Source: Dysosmobacter acutus
Lineage (GTDB): Bacteria; Bacillota; Clostridia; Oscillospirales; Oscillospiraceae
Direction: 5' to 3'
Assembly: GCF_018919205.1 (NCBI RefSeq)
Contig: NZ_JAHLQN010000001.1
Span: forward strand, 2,294,001 to 2,358,000
DNA: 64,000 bases
Both the position numbers and the translations under genes were made by a program. Under the pieces are notes generated by a model. That model was not told the origin of the DNA, searched no databases, and worked only from the letters and a program-made list of their open reading frames with translations. Below are positions 8,778 through 16,124 of the stretch, one piece after another. Numbering within the stretch: position 1 is the stretch's first letter; each line of letters starts with the position of its first letter.

Positions 8778-9113
8778 ATGGGCCGGAAGCAAACCATGGA
8801 CCACACCGCGCTGCTGGTGCTCTCTTTGCTGAGCCAGGGGGACATGTACGGCTATCAGATGATCGCGGAGTTAGAGCGCCAGTCGGACCACACCTTTGAG
8901 ATGAAGGAGGGAACCCTCTACCCCATTCTCCACGGCCTGGAGCGCTCCGGCGCAGTGGAGTCCTACCGGACCCAGGCCCCCTCCGGCAGGGAGCGGAAAT
9001 ACTACCGCCTGACGGAAAAGGGCGCCGCTGCTTTGAAGGCGGAGGCGGAGCAGTGGCGCCGCTACAGCCACAGCGTCAACGCGGTGCTGGAGCAGGCCAT
9101 GGGGCTTGCGTGA
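8778..9113 (+). CDS. PadR-family transcriptional regulator
   Basis: A 111-residue winged-helix protein. The PadR core is clear: HTALLVLSLLSQGDMYGYQM, the wing GTLYPILHGLERSG and RKYYRLTEKG. The ATG at 8778 follows AAAGGAG with 7-base spacing; a more upstream in-frame ATG at 8757 lacks a site and would overlap the operator-like repeat. It is followed after 10 bases by a HAAS-domain membrane protein, the usual partner of short PadR regulators in Firmicutes, which suggests it controls that membrane-protein module and itself. Confidence 0.92.
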   Translation: MGRKQTMDHTALLVLSLLSQGDMYGYQMIAELERQSDHTFEMKEGTLYPILHGLERSGAVESYRTQAPSGRERKYYRLTEKGAAALKAEAEQWRRYSHSVNAVLEQAMGLA

Positions 9114-9123
9114 GGAGCGGCGG

Positions 9124-9867
9124 ATGGAGCTTTTTGAAACCTTTTGCCAACAGGTGTGCCGGGAGGTGCGCCACGCCACGCCGGAGGAGCGGGACAGCAT
9201 CCGCCGGGAGCTCCGGGACCATCTGGAGGACCGGGCGGAGGCGCTGCAATCTTCCGGAAGCGATGAGGAGGCGGCCGCGCAGGCCGCCGTGGAGGCCATG
9301 GGCGATCCTGCTGAGATCGGCCGGGCCATGAACCGTCAGTATCCGCTGGGGTGGCTGATTCTCTCCCGCCTCTCGGGGGCGCTGCTCCTGCTGCTCTGCC
9401 TCTACATCCTCTTTACCCTCCCCCTCTTCGGCAGCGCCTATAACAATCTGCGCTGCCGCATCTCCCCCTCCTATGGGGGCCGCTTCATGAGCGGTGCCGC
9501 GCCGGAGAGCGTCTGCCTCACGGACTACCGCTGGACGGTGGGCGGCAGCGTGCTGCGGGTTTACGGCCTGGAACCGAACCACATGGACGCCAACGGCGAC
9601 TCCCGCGTCCGGGTCTATCTCTGTGCCTACAACCGCAATCCCTTCCGCTGCGCCTCGGAGTCTTTGGTGCGGGACGTGGTTTTTCTGGATGAATCAGGCA
9701 ATGAGCTGGAGCGCCTCTACGGCGGCAGCGGCAACACAGGCGCCTGGTACACAACCATCAGCTTTCCGCTTCCGGAGGGGGAGAATGGGTTTACGCTGTA
9801 CTACGATTCCCACGGCTACCAATTGGAGGAATACATCCCCCTGCCGGGAGAGGAGGCTGCGCCATGA
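9124..9867 (+). CDS. HAAS-domain (DUF1700-like) membrane protein
   Basis: 247 residues. The N-terminal 85 residues form a charged helical domain (FCQQVCREVRHATPEERDSI, then RRELRDHLEDRAEAL) of the HAAS/permease-prefix kind, ending in VEAMGDPAEIGRAMNRQY. One transmembrane segment follows (about 77-100), then an external domain of about 140 residues with no motif I recognise. Starts 10 bases after the PadR gene behind GAGGAG. Its stop overlaps the next start as ATGA, so the two are coupled. HAAS proteins are usually controlled by their PadR neighbour; the role of the external domain is unknown. Confidence 0.75.
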   Translation: MELFETFCQQVCREVRHATPEERDSIRRELRDHLEDRAEALQSSGSDEEAAAQAAVEAMGDPAEIGRAMNRQYPLGWLILSRLSGALLLLLCLYILFTLPLFGSAYNNLRCRISPSYGGRFMSGAAPESVCLTDYRWTVGGSVLRVYGLEPNHMDANGDSRVRVYLCAYNRNPFRCASESLVRDVVFLDESGNELERLYGGSGNTGAWYTTISFPLPEGENGFTLYYDSHGYQLEEYIPLPGEEAAP

Positions 9868-10526
9868 GCGATCACAAATCAGTAAAAAAGACGGAGCTTT
9901 CCCGGCGGAAAAAGGCCCTGCGCCGGACGGCGGCGGCGCTGGCCCTTGTTTTTTTCATGGTCCTCACCAACCTCTACGGTTTTCTACCCATCCAGGCGCT
10001 GCGGAATCAGGAGGACCGCTCCGGCGTCCGCCGGACGGAGACTCTGCGCCGGGACTATCTGCCCCAGGTGCACCCCTTTACTCTCTTCTACCTCTCCTGC
10101 AACGAGGATGTGGTGATGCTGACCTCCATGCGCTGGAACCTTTTGGGCGGCTGGTATCCGGTCTACGCGCCGGTTCTGGACTGCGATGGGTCGGAGCCGG
10201 TGGTCATCGGCGAGTACAGCGTCACCTATTCGGATTTGGACCGCTACATCGTCTATGTGTTCGGCTGTGTCAGCGACCCGGACATCGCCTCGCTGCAGCT
10301 GAGCGTCACGGACCTTGCCCGTGATCCAAATGGAATCTCCGACACCTGCCAGGTCACGGAATTTCTGGAGGCGGAGGGCCACCGTGTATTCGCCCACCCC
10401 TTCCTTTTGTCCTTTGAGGACGCTCGGGAGCGCCGCATCAAGGTCCATGCCGACACCTATCGGCAGGATGGCGGATGGATCCGGGGGTTCGAGGTGCCCT
10501 GGAGCGGCAGCACCTCCATGGGATGA
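9864..10526 (+). CDS. Single-pass membrane protein of unknown function
   Basis: 220 residues. A basic cytoplasmic start (KSVKKTELSRRKKALRR) is followed by one hydrophobic segment (residues 23-45) and a soluble outer domain rich in aromatic and acidic residues. I recognise no family. It shares layout with the preceding gene (anchor plus extracytoplasmic domain) and overlaps it by four bases, so the two probably act together, perhaps as an envelope sensor or antimicrobial-response module under PadR control. That role is inferred from context only. Confidence 0.65.
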   Translation: MSDHKSVKKTELSRRKKALRRTAAALALVFFMVLTNLYGFLPIQALRNQEDRSGVRRTETLRRDYLPQVHPFTLFYLSCNEDVVMLTSMRWNLLGGWYPVYAPVLDCDGSEPVVIGEYSVTYSDLDRYIVYVFGCVSDPDIASLQLSVTDLARDPNGISDTCQVTEFLEAEGHRVFAHPFLLSFEDARERRIKVHADTYRQDGGWIRGFEVPWSGSTSMG

Positions 10527-10552
10527 CATCCCCACGCCGGCATTCATTGAAG

Positions 10553-10596
10553 AAAAGGGACCGGCACGGCTAAAAGCCGTGCCGGTCCCTTTTCAC
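10553..10596 (+). terminator. Terminator of the PadR operon
   Basis: Nineteen-base perfect stem (10553-10571 with 10575-10593) with a three-base loop and AAAA/TTTT flanks. The symmetry lets it work on either strand. Confidence 0.9.
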
Positions 10597-10671
10597 ACCA
10601 CCTGAGAGAGGCATGTGCTTTCGCTCTGTATTTCCCGGCAGGTCCATCGCTTTTCCATATGGTGGTTTTTG
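10597..10671 (+). other. Possible structured non-coding segment
   Basis: ACCACC (10597-10602) pairs with GGTGGT (10661-10666), enclosing about 58 bases and followed on the plus strand by a T run. It begins right after the preceding terminator. I could not match it to a known RNA class. The remaining stretch to 10810 is AT-rich and probably carries the promoter of the following regulator. Confidence 0.25.
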
Positions 10672-10824
10672 CTTCCAATAATTTTATAAGATTCTTAATT
10701 ATTCAAAGATTTTTGAAATAACTTGTGAAATCTTGTTTTCTTTTTTCATCAAATTTGATATTTTTACAATGAAATCAGTGGACAAAAAATACTCTCCGTG
10801 CTACTCTTGAAGGAGGAAAATTGG

Positions 10825-10914
10825 ATGGTCTTTTTGTGTGAGTCAATCGGGATGCGGTCCTCCCGGACCGCGTCAATCCCAACGGGCGGCCGGCGCAGAC
10901 GGCAATGGAGGTGA
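10825..10914 (+). CDS. 29-residue leader ORF ahead of the AraC-type regulator
   Basis: An ATG 8 bases after the strong site AAGGAGG (10810-10816) opens a 29-codon frame beginning MVFLCESIGMRSSR and ending in arginine-rich codons. Its TGA (10912-10914) lies inside the GGAGGTGA ribosome binding site of the next gene, so a ribosome finishing it would stop on that site. A stable hairpin (GCGGTCC / GGACCGC, extended by GGGAT / ATCCC) lies within the frame. This suggests translational coupling or attenuation of the regulator. No homologue is known to me. Confidence 0.45.
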   Translation: MVFLCESIGMRSSRTASIPTGGRRRRQWR

Positions 10915-10922
10915 ATTCAGCC

Positions 10923-11741
10923 ATGCGGTTTGACTACAGCCTGCGGCTGTTGACGGACAAGAGCTGGCAAAAGCCGCAGTTCCATTTTCACGACAACTAT
11001 GAAATTCTTTTTTCACTGACCACCGCGGGCTCGATCTTCATTGACAACGAGCTCTTCCCGCTGGAAAACGGCACCCTTTGCCTCATTCAGGCCGGGTGTC
11101 TGCACCGGACGAGATCCGAGGTGGATGAATTCAAACGATACGTGCTGCAGTTCCCCGAAACCATTCTCCGGGACTTAAGCGACGGGACGGACCCGGTCGC
11201 TTCGGTTCTGAACCGGACCTATCTCTGCACACTGCTCTCCCCCCAGGACTACATCCAGCTCAACTACCTTTTCGACCGGCTGTATACGCTGAGCGGAGCG
11301 GAGCGCGGGAACACGTTCCAGTGCAACATCGCCCTGCTGGAGATCCTGTACTATATCGGGAATATCCTGGGGGAGCCCTTTGAAGAGGGCCAGCCCGTCA
11401 CCTCTCCGGACTATAAGCGGATCCGGCCGGTCCTGGACTATATCCAGGAGCACCTGGACGAGCCGCTGCCTCTGGATACCCTTTCCGGTGAGTTCTACCT
11501 GAGCAAACACTATTTCTGCCATCTCTTCAAAAAAGTCACCGGCTTCAGCGCCACGGAGTATATCATCCGGAACCGGCTGGCCCAGGCCCGGTCGCTGCTG
11601 CGCAGCGGCGTTTCCGTGCAGGAGGCGGGCGAGCGGTCCGGGTTCGGGAGCAACGCCCACTTCATCAAGACCTTTACCAACGTGGTCGGGACCTCTCCCG
11701 GCCGCTATGCCCGGGAATACCGGTCCAGCCACAAAATATAG
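10923..11741 (+). CDS. AraC-family transcriptional regulator
   Basis: 272 residues: an N-terminal cupin-like sensing domain (QFHFHDNYEILFSL, then LCLIQAGCLHRT) and a C-terminal double helix-turn-helix of the AraC type (LSKHYFCHLFKKVTGFSATE; VQEAGERSGFGSNAHFIKTF). The start at 10923 follows GGAGGTG with 9-base spacing. It converges on a 12-gene catabolic operon whose promoter at about 24.4 kb contains two direct repeats suited to AraC binding, so it is the likeliest local activator. That link is inferred from position. Confidence 0.9.
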   Translation: MRFDYSLRLLTDKSWQKPQFHFHDNYEILFSLTTAGSIFIDNELFPLENGTLCLIQAGCLHRTRSEVDEFKRYVLQFPETILRDLSDGTDPVASVLNRTYLCTLLSPQDYIQLNYLFDRLYTLSGAERGNTFQCNIALLEILYYIGNILGEPFEEGQPVTSPDYKRIRPVLDYIQEHLDEPLPLDTLSGEFYLSKHYFCHLFKKVTGFSATEYIIRNRLAQARSLLRSGVSVQEAGERSGFGSNAHFIKTFTNVVGTSPGRYAREYRSSHKI

Positions 11742-11746
11742 CGGAC

Positions 11747-11784
11747 AAAAGAGCACAGGGGCGATGCGCCCCTGTGCTCTTTTT
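11747..11784. terminator. Bidirectional terminator between araC-type and tauE-type genes
   Basis: Seventeen-base stem (11747-11763 with 11767-11783) with loop ATG and A/T flanks. It separates the convergent AraC gene and the end of the catabolic operon; the tauE stop codon lies at its edge. Confidence 0.9.
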
Positions 11785-12514
11785 AAAGCGCCGAAAGAAT
11801 GTTGTTCACGCCGACCACGCCGATCATCACATAGGTCCACCGACGGAGCGCGTCCCAGTTCAATCTGCCCTGAAGGGGCTTTGCCGCAAGCATACCCGCG
11901 GCGGTGCCGGTCATGCCCACGGCGATCCAGGGGAGCACGGCCGGTGTGATGACGCCGGCGGCAATCCGGACCACGCTGTTGGAGAGATTGGTGATGGTGA
12001 AATAGAACTGGATCATCCCAAGGTAGTCTTCCTTGTCGTCCGAGGCGCTCATGGCATAGAGCACAACCGGCGGGCCGCCCATGGTAAAAAGTCCGCTTAA
12101 AATGCCGCTGAGCATCCCCACTGCCAGCGCCACGGGAAGGGTCCGGGGCAGCCGCAGTGTCTTTCCTGAGCACATCAGATAGTAGGCGCTCATCAGCACC
12201 AGGGCCAGCCCAAGGTACAGCTTCATACGGCCCGGGGGCAGGGCGAGGGCGATCCTGTTGGAGATGGGCAGCAGAACCAGATATGCCGCGAACACAGGCA
12301 GGATCCTCCGCAGGTGCACGGGCCGCCGGTACTTAAGCGTCAGAGCCAGTGAGCAGAGAAAGCAGATGACGCTGGTCATGCCCGACACCAGGGGAATGGG
12401 CGATATCAGGTATGGAAGGAGCGCCATCATGATGATGGCACAGCCAAAGCCGATCAGGGACTGGAGCGCGCCCCCGATGAAGCAGACCAGCAGAGTGAAA
12501 AACGCCGCTGTCAT
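11783..12514 (-). CDS. TauE/SafE-family membrane exporter
   Basis: 243 residues with about eight hydrophobic segments. The opening FFTLLVCFIGGALQSLIGFG carries the conserved glycine-rich first repeat of the TauE/SafE (DUF81) family, and the second repeat appears near LAVGMLSGILSGLFTMGGPP. Family members export or move sulfonates and organic anions. The start at 12514 follows GAGGGTG; an in-frame upstream ATG at 12544 lacks a good site. It is the last gene of the minus-strand catabolic operon, so it may export a product or acid by-product of that pathway. Confidence 0.85.
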   Translation of the reverse strand: MTAAFFTLLVCFIGGALQSLIGFGCAIIMMALLPYLISPIPLVSGMTSVICFLCSLALTLKYRRPVHLRRILPVFAAYLVLLPISNRIALALPPGRMKLYLGLALVLMSAYYLMCSGKTLRLPRTLPVALAVGMLSGILSGLFTMGGPPVVLYAMSASDDKEDYLGMIQFYFTITNLSNSVVRIAAGVITPAVLPWIAVGMTGTAAGMLAAKPLQGRLNWDALRRWTYVMIGVVGVNNILSAL

Positions 12515-12558
12515 GAAATCACCCTCTCTTGCCCGCTCAGGCATATTCTCTCAGATGG

Positions 12559-13524
12559 TCAGTTCAGCCTTGTTTTGACCGGCTTTCCCGTCAGGGCGTC
12601 CGCCACAATCTGAGCGGCCTTCCTCTGCAGCTCGTCGTTGCTTTCATTGGAGTACCAGGCCGTATGGGCCGTGACGATCACATTGTCCATGGTGAGCAGC
12701 GGGTTATCCGGTTCGATCGGCTCCCGGCAGGTGACATCCAGCCCCGCGCCGCCGATGTGGCCGGATTGCAGGGCTTCGATCAGGTCGGGTTCACAGATAA
12801 GGGCGCCTCGGCTCACGTTGACGATGGCCGCGCCGGGCTTCATCCGGTTCAGAACCGACCGGTCGATCATGCCGGCCGTCTCCTCCGAAAGCGGCATATG
12901 CAGCGTGACGATGTCGGCGGTGGAGAGCAGCTCCTCCCGGCTCACCAGGCGGATGCCCGCCTGGCGGGCCGCCGCCTCCGGCAAATAGGGGTCGAAGCCG
13001 ACGACCTTGAACCCGACGGCCGACGCCTTGCGGGCGATGTCGCGACCGATCCGTCCGCAGCCCAAGATGCCTAACACGGTGTCGGAGATGCGGTGGATGG
13101 GCTTTAATCCGGCCACGCCCCACATTCCCTGACGGACCTGGCGGGCGGAGAGCACGGTCTTGCGCGCCAGACATAAAATCAGCGCCAGAGCCGTGTCCGC
13201 CACCTCCGAGACGCAGTGGTCCACCACATTGGCCACAAGGATGCCCTTCTCCGTGGCCGCCGGAATGTCTATCGTGTCCGTGCCGATGCCGTACCGGACA
13301 ATGATTTTGCAGTGGTCCATGCTGCTGATGATCTCCCGGGTGATCTGGGCCTGAGAAACCAGCAGCGCGTCCGCGTCCGCCACGGCGCGTTTGAGCGCTT
13401 CGTCGTCCCTTGTGCCGAAGGGAATGCCGGAGAACACCAGCTCCGCGTCCACCCCGGCCAGGATTTCCCGCTCATAGTCGTAATGGGGCATGCGGCCGTC
13501 TGTAAGAACAACTTTAAAACGCAT
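12559..13524 (-). CDS. D-isomer-specific 2-hydroxyacid dehydrogenase
   Basis: 321 residues, close to CtBP-like and phosphoglycerate dehydrogenase relatives. NAD-binding motif GILGCGRIGRDIA lies at the family position. The catalytic Arg (NVSRGALI), Glu (TCREPIEP) and His (VTAHTAWYS) are all present, so it should interconvert a 2-oxoacid and a D-2-hydroxyacid. It sits between the M24 hydrolase and the TauE exporter in the same operon, with GGAGG before ATG. A role in reducing or oxidising an acid intermediate late in the pathway is reasonable; the substrate is unknown. Confidence 0.92.
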   Translation of the reverse strand: MRFKVVLTDGRMPHYDYEREILAGVDAELVFSGIPFGTRDDEALKRAVADADALLVSQAQITREIISSMDHCKIIVRYGIGTDTIDIPAATEKGILVANVVDHCVSEVADTALALILCLARKTVLSARQVRQGMWGVAGLKPIHRISDTVLGILGCGRIGRDIARKASAVGFKVVGFDPYLPEAAARQAGIRLVSREELLSTADIVTLHMPLSEETAGMIDRSVLNRMKPGAAIVNVSRGALICEPDLIEALQSGHIGGAGLDVTCREPIEPDNPLLTMDNVIVTAHTAWYSNESNDELQRKAAQIVADALTGKPVKTRLN

Positions 13525-13617
13525 AGGAAAGCCTCCATTTTTATGCCGGACCGGCAGGTTTGTCTGGGTGCGGACCGCCCTCCGCCGGCCCGTACCCAGA
13601 CTGCGCTCAATGGCTCA

Positions 13618-14832
13618 TCAGTCGAAGAAGCGCTCCTCGAAGGGATAGGTGCTGAGTACCTCGCAGCCGTCCTCGGTGATGATGACATTGTCCTCCAGGC
13701 GGATGCCGCCGATGCCCGGTGTGCCGGAGTAGGGCTCAATGGAAAAGACCATGCCAGGCTGGAGCGTCACAGCGTTTTCAGGCTCGATCACGCCCTTGTA
13801 GGTGCCAAGCAGCGGCTGTTCGTTGGCGGAGATGCCAAGGCCGTGGCCCAGGCTGCTGCCCAGGATGAAGTTGTCCCCGCAGGCCAGTGCCACATCACGG
13901 GTGGTGTTGCCCGGCTTGCAGGCAGCCTCGGCATTTTTCAGGGCGGTGTAGCACTTCATGTGCTCCGCCTTCAGCTCCTTGGAGGGCTTTGCGCCCCTGC
14001 CGCAGATCCAGGTGCGGGTGAAGTCGCCCCAATAGCCGTTGAACCGGCCGCCGATGTCGATGATGACCGGGTCGCCGTAGCCGATGATGCGGTCCGAGGT
14101 GAAACGGCGGTAGGGCGCCGTATAGGGACCGGAGCAGACGATGTTGGAACACTGGCTCCATTCGCTTCCATAGTAGTACATGGCCTTGAATGCCTCGGCC
14201 AGGACCTCGCACTCCTTGCGGCCCGGACGCAGGAACTCCGTGCAGGCGGCCATGCCGGCCATGGTGATCTCATAGGCCATGCGCAGGCAGCTGATCTCAT
14301 CCTGGGTCTTGATCATCCGGGCCTTCATCATGATGCTCTGACCGTCCACAAATGTCACGCCGGGGAACACCTTGGGCAGCGCCTCATAGAGGGCGGGACT
14401 CCATGCGTCCACCGCGATGACCTTGGGCTCGATCCCCTGGTCGTAGAGACGCTTTTTCGCGGACAGGGCCCAGTCCATGGCTCCGCCGGGCACATCCAGT
14501 CCCCGGCAGGTGACGTCGGTCAGGTGATCGCCCAGCCAGGGCATGCGCGCCTTGGCATGGACATAATCCAGCGTGTAGAATGTGTAGTCCCCGCCCCGGG
14601 GCATGATGACGGCCGCCATGCCCCAGTGGGCCATGGGCCAGTCGTGGGAGCGGAAGCTGGTCACGTAGCGTGTTGCCTCGAGGCGGAAGACGAACAGCGC
14701 GTCAATGCCGGACTCGTTTACGGCGTTGGTCAGCCGCTCAAGGCGCTCTCTGCGCATGCGGTCGTAGTCGATTCGAACCTCCCAGTCCACTCCCTGGGCG
14801 CCCAGAGCCGTTCCAAGCTGGTTTTGAGACAT
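13618..14832 (-). CDS. M24-family (creatinase/aminopeptidase P-like) hydrolase
   Basis: 404 residues with a creatinase-type N domain (residues 1-165) and a pita-bread C domain. Five metal ligands are seen: Asp in VIIDIGG, Asp in GDFTRT, His in LGHGLGI, Glu in FSIEPYSG and Glu in RLEDNV. The catalytic-site His that usually precedes the S/T-D-R motif appears replaced: the text reads SGPYTAPYRRFTSDR where relatives have P-H. The fold also hosts creatinase and DMSP lyase, so this need not be a peptidase. In this operon it may cleave a C-N bond in a pathway intermediate. GGGAGG precedes the ATG. Confidence 0.85.
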   Translation of the reverse strand: MSQNQLGTALGAQGVDWEVRIDYDRMRRERLERLTNAVNESGIDALFVFRLEATRYVTSFRSHDWPMAHWGMAAVIMPRGGDYTFYTLDYVHAKARMPWLGDHLTDVTCRGLDVPGGAMDWALSAKKRLYDQGIEPKVIAVDAWSPALYEALPKVFPGVTFVDGQSIMMKARMIKTQDEISCLRMAYEITMAGMAACTEFLRPGRKECEVLAEAFKAMYYYGSEWSQCSNIVCSGPYTAPYRRFTSDRIIGYGDPVIIDIGGRFNGYWGDFTRTWICGRGAKPSKELKAEHMKCYTALKNAEAACKPGNTTRDVALACGDNFILGSSLGHGLGISANEQPLLGTYKGVIEPENAVTLQPGMVFSIEPYSGTPGIGGIRLEDNVIITEDGCEVLSTYPFEERFFD

Positions 14833-14892
14833 AATGTAACCTCCCTGAAAATTTTCTTATATGATGGGCCACCGCCCAATTCATATCTGCGC

Positions 14893-16101
14893 TCAGCGGA
14901 CAGAGTTCAGTAAAGTGCGGAATTCCTCGTCGCTCAGATAGCGGCGTTCCCGGATGGACAGCTCCTTCACCCGGGTCAGCAGGAGCTCCACCTTCTCCTC
15001 CGGCAGCGTCTCGTGGAACTCGTCCAACTTCATATGGATGGAGTCCTTACCGCTCTTTTTTCCCAAGACCAGCGTGCGCTTGCCGCCCACGAACCGGTCG
15101 CTGATGGGGAAGGTGACCAGGGGGTGCTCCGTGGCCACCTTGATGCCGACGCCGCTTTCCTTCATATAGGCCGCGGGTCCGGCAATGGGCTTGTTGAACG
15201 GCACCCTGACGCCGGAGAGGTGCTCCAGGAGCAGGCAGGTCTCCCTGAGTCTGGAGCAGTCGATACCTGTCCGGATGCCGTATAGCGCCTCGGCCGCAAC
15301 CACCATCTCCTCCATAGCCGCGTTGCCGCAGCGCTCGCCCAAGCCGTTGATGCAGCCGTGGACGACTTCCGCCCCGGCCTCCACCGCCGCCAGGGCGTTG
15401 GCAACGCCCATACCAAGGTCGTTGTGGGTGTGGATTTCCACGGGGCGGCCTCCCACGTATTCCCGGACGCGCCCCACCAGTACGCGCAGCGCGCTGGGCA
15501 GAATCGTGCCCGTCGTGTCCACCACGGCCACGGCATCCGGATCGGACCGCTCACAGACCTCCTTCAGGAGTTCTTTGAGAAAATCAGGGTCCGCCCGGGT
15601 GGTGTCGTATGGGAAATAGACCGTATAGAGGCCGTGCTGCTTGGCAAAGCGGATGGTCTCCACGCTCTGGCGGACCACATCCTCAAACCCCCACTTGGGA
15701 TGGGCGTATTTCAGCCTGGATTCTCCGCAGGTGATCTCAATGACCGCGCCGCTGACCCCGGAGGCCACCACCTTCTCAATATCCCCGGGCATGGCCCTGG
15801 AAAATGCGAACAGCCTGGCCTTAAGTCCCAGCTGGGAGATTCGGCGAATCGCCTCAAAGTCCTGCGCCGAGACCGCGGGCATACCGGCCTCAATCCGATG
15901 CATGCCGATCCGGTCCAGCTGTTTTGCTATGGCAATTTTATCCTCCACGCTGAATACGACGCCGGGGCTCTGCTCCCCGTCCCGCAGCGTGGCGTCATGG
16001 AACTGGATGTGCGGGGCCAGCTGAAACTTCTCCCGCACCTCGTCCCAGTAGTTGCACTGGCTGACATTCCAGTTCTCGGTTTCCCACGGCTTTCCGTTCA
16101 A
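14893..16101 (-). CDS. HMGL-type (homocitrate/isopropylmalate synthase-like) enzyme
   Basis: 402 residues from a TTG start 7 bases after AAGGGGG. An alternative TTG at 16128 would overlap the previous stop by four bases but has a poorer site. The TIM barrel of the DRE metallolyase family is clear: RDGEQSPG at the N-terminus, metal ligands in HTHNDLGMG, and NGLGERCGN. There is no C-terminal LeuA regulatory domain, which makes it homocitrate-synthase-like in size. About 35 residues precede the barrel. It either condenses acetyl-CoA with an oxoacid or cleaves an aldol; family membership does not fix the direction or substrate. Confidence 0.87.
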   Translation of the reverse strand: MNGKPWETENWNVSQCNYWDEVREKFQLAPHIQFHDATLRDGEQSPGVVFSVEDKIAIAKQLDRIGMHRIEAGMPAVSAQDFEAIRRISQLGLKARLFAFSRAMPGDIEKVVASGVSGAVIEITCGESRLKYAHPKWGFEDVVRQSVETIRFAKQHGLYTVYFPYDTTRADPDFLKELLKEVCERSDPDAVAVVDTTGTILPSALRVLVGRVREYVGGRPVEIHTHNDLGMGVANALAAVEAGAEVVHGCINGLGERCGNAAMEEMVVAAEALYGIRTGIDCSRLRETCLLLEHLSGVRVPFNKPIAGPAAYMKESGVGIKVATEHPLVTFPISDRFVGGKRTLVLGKKSGKDSIHMKLDEFHETLPEEKVELLLTRVKELSIRERRYLSDEEFRTLLNSVR

Positions 16102-16124
16102 GTGAATTCCCCCTTCTGTTTGTT

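Noticed and set aside
10597-10671. Glycine riboswitch on the minus strand
   Set aside because: A CTCTCAGG-like string is present, but the paired GGAGAG and the conserved core of the aptamer are missing, and no gene lies downstream on that strand.
13216-14913. Long plus-strand frame opposite the dehydrogenase and M24 genes
   Set aside because: Composition is typical of antisense to GC-rich coding sequence and both minus-strand genes carry full catalytic motifs.
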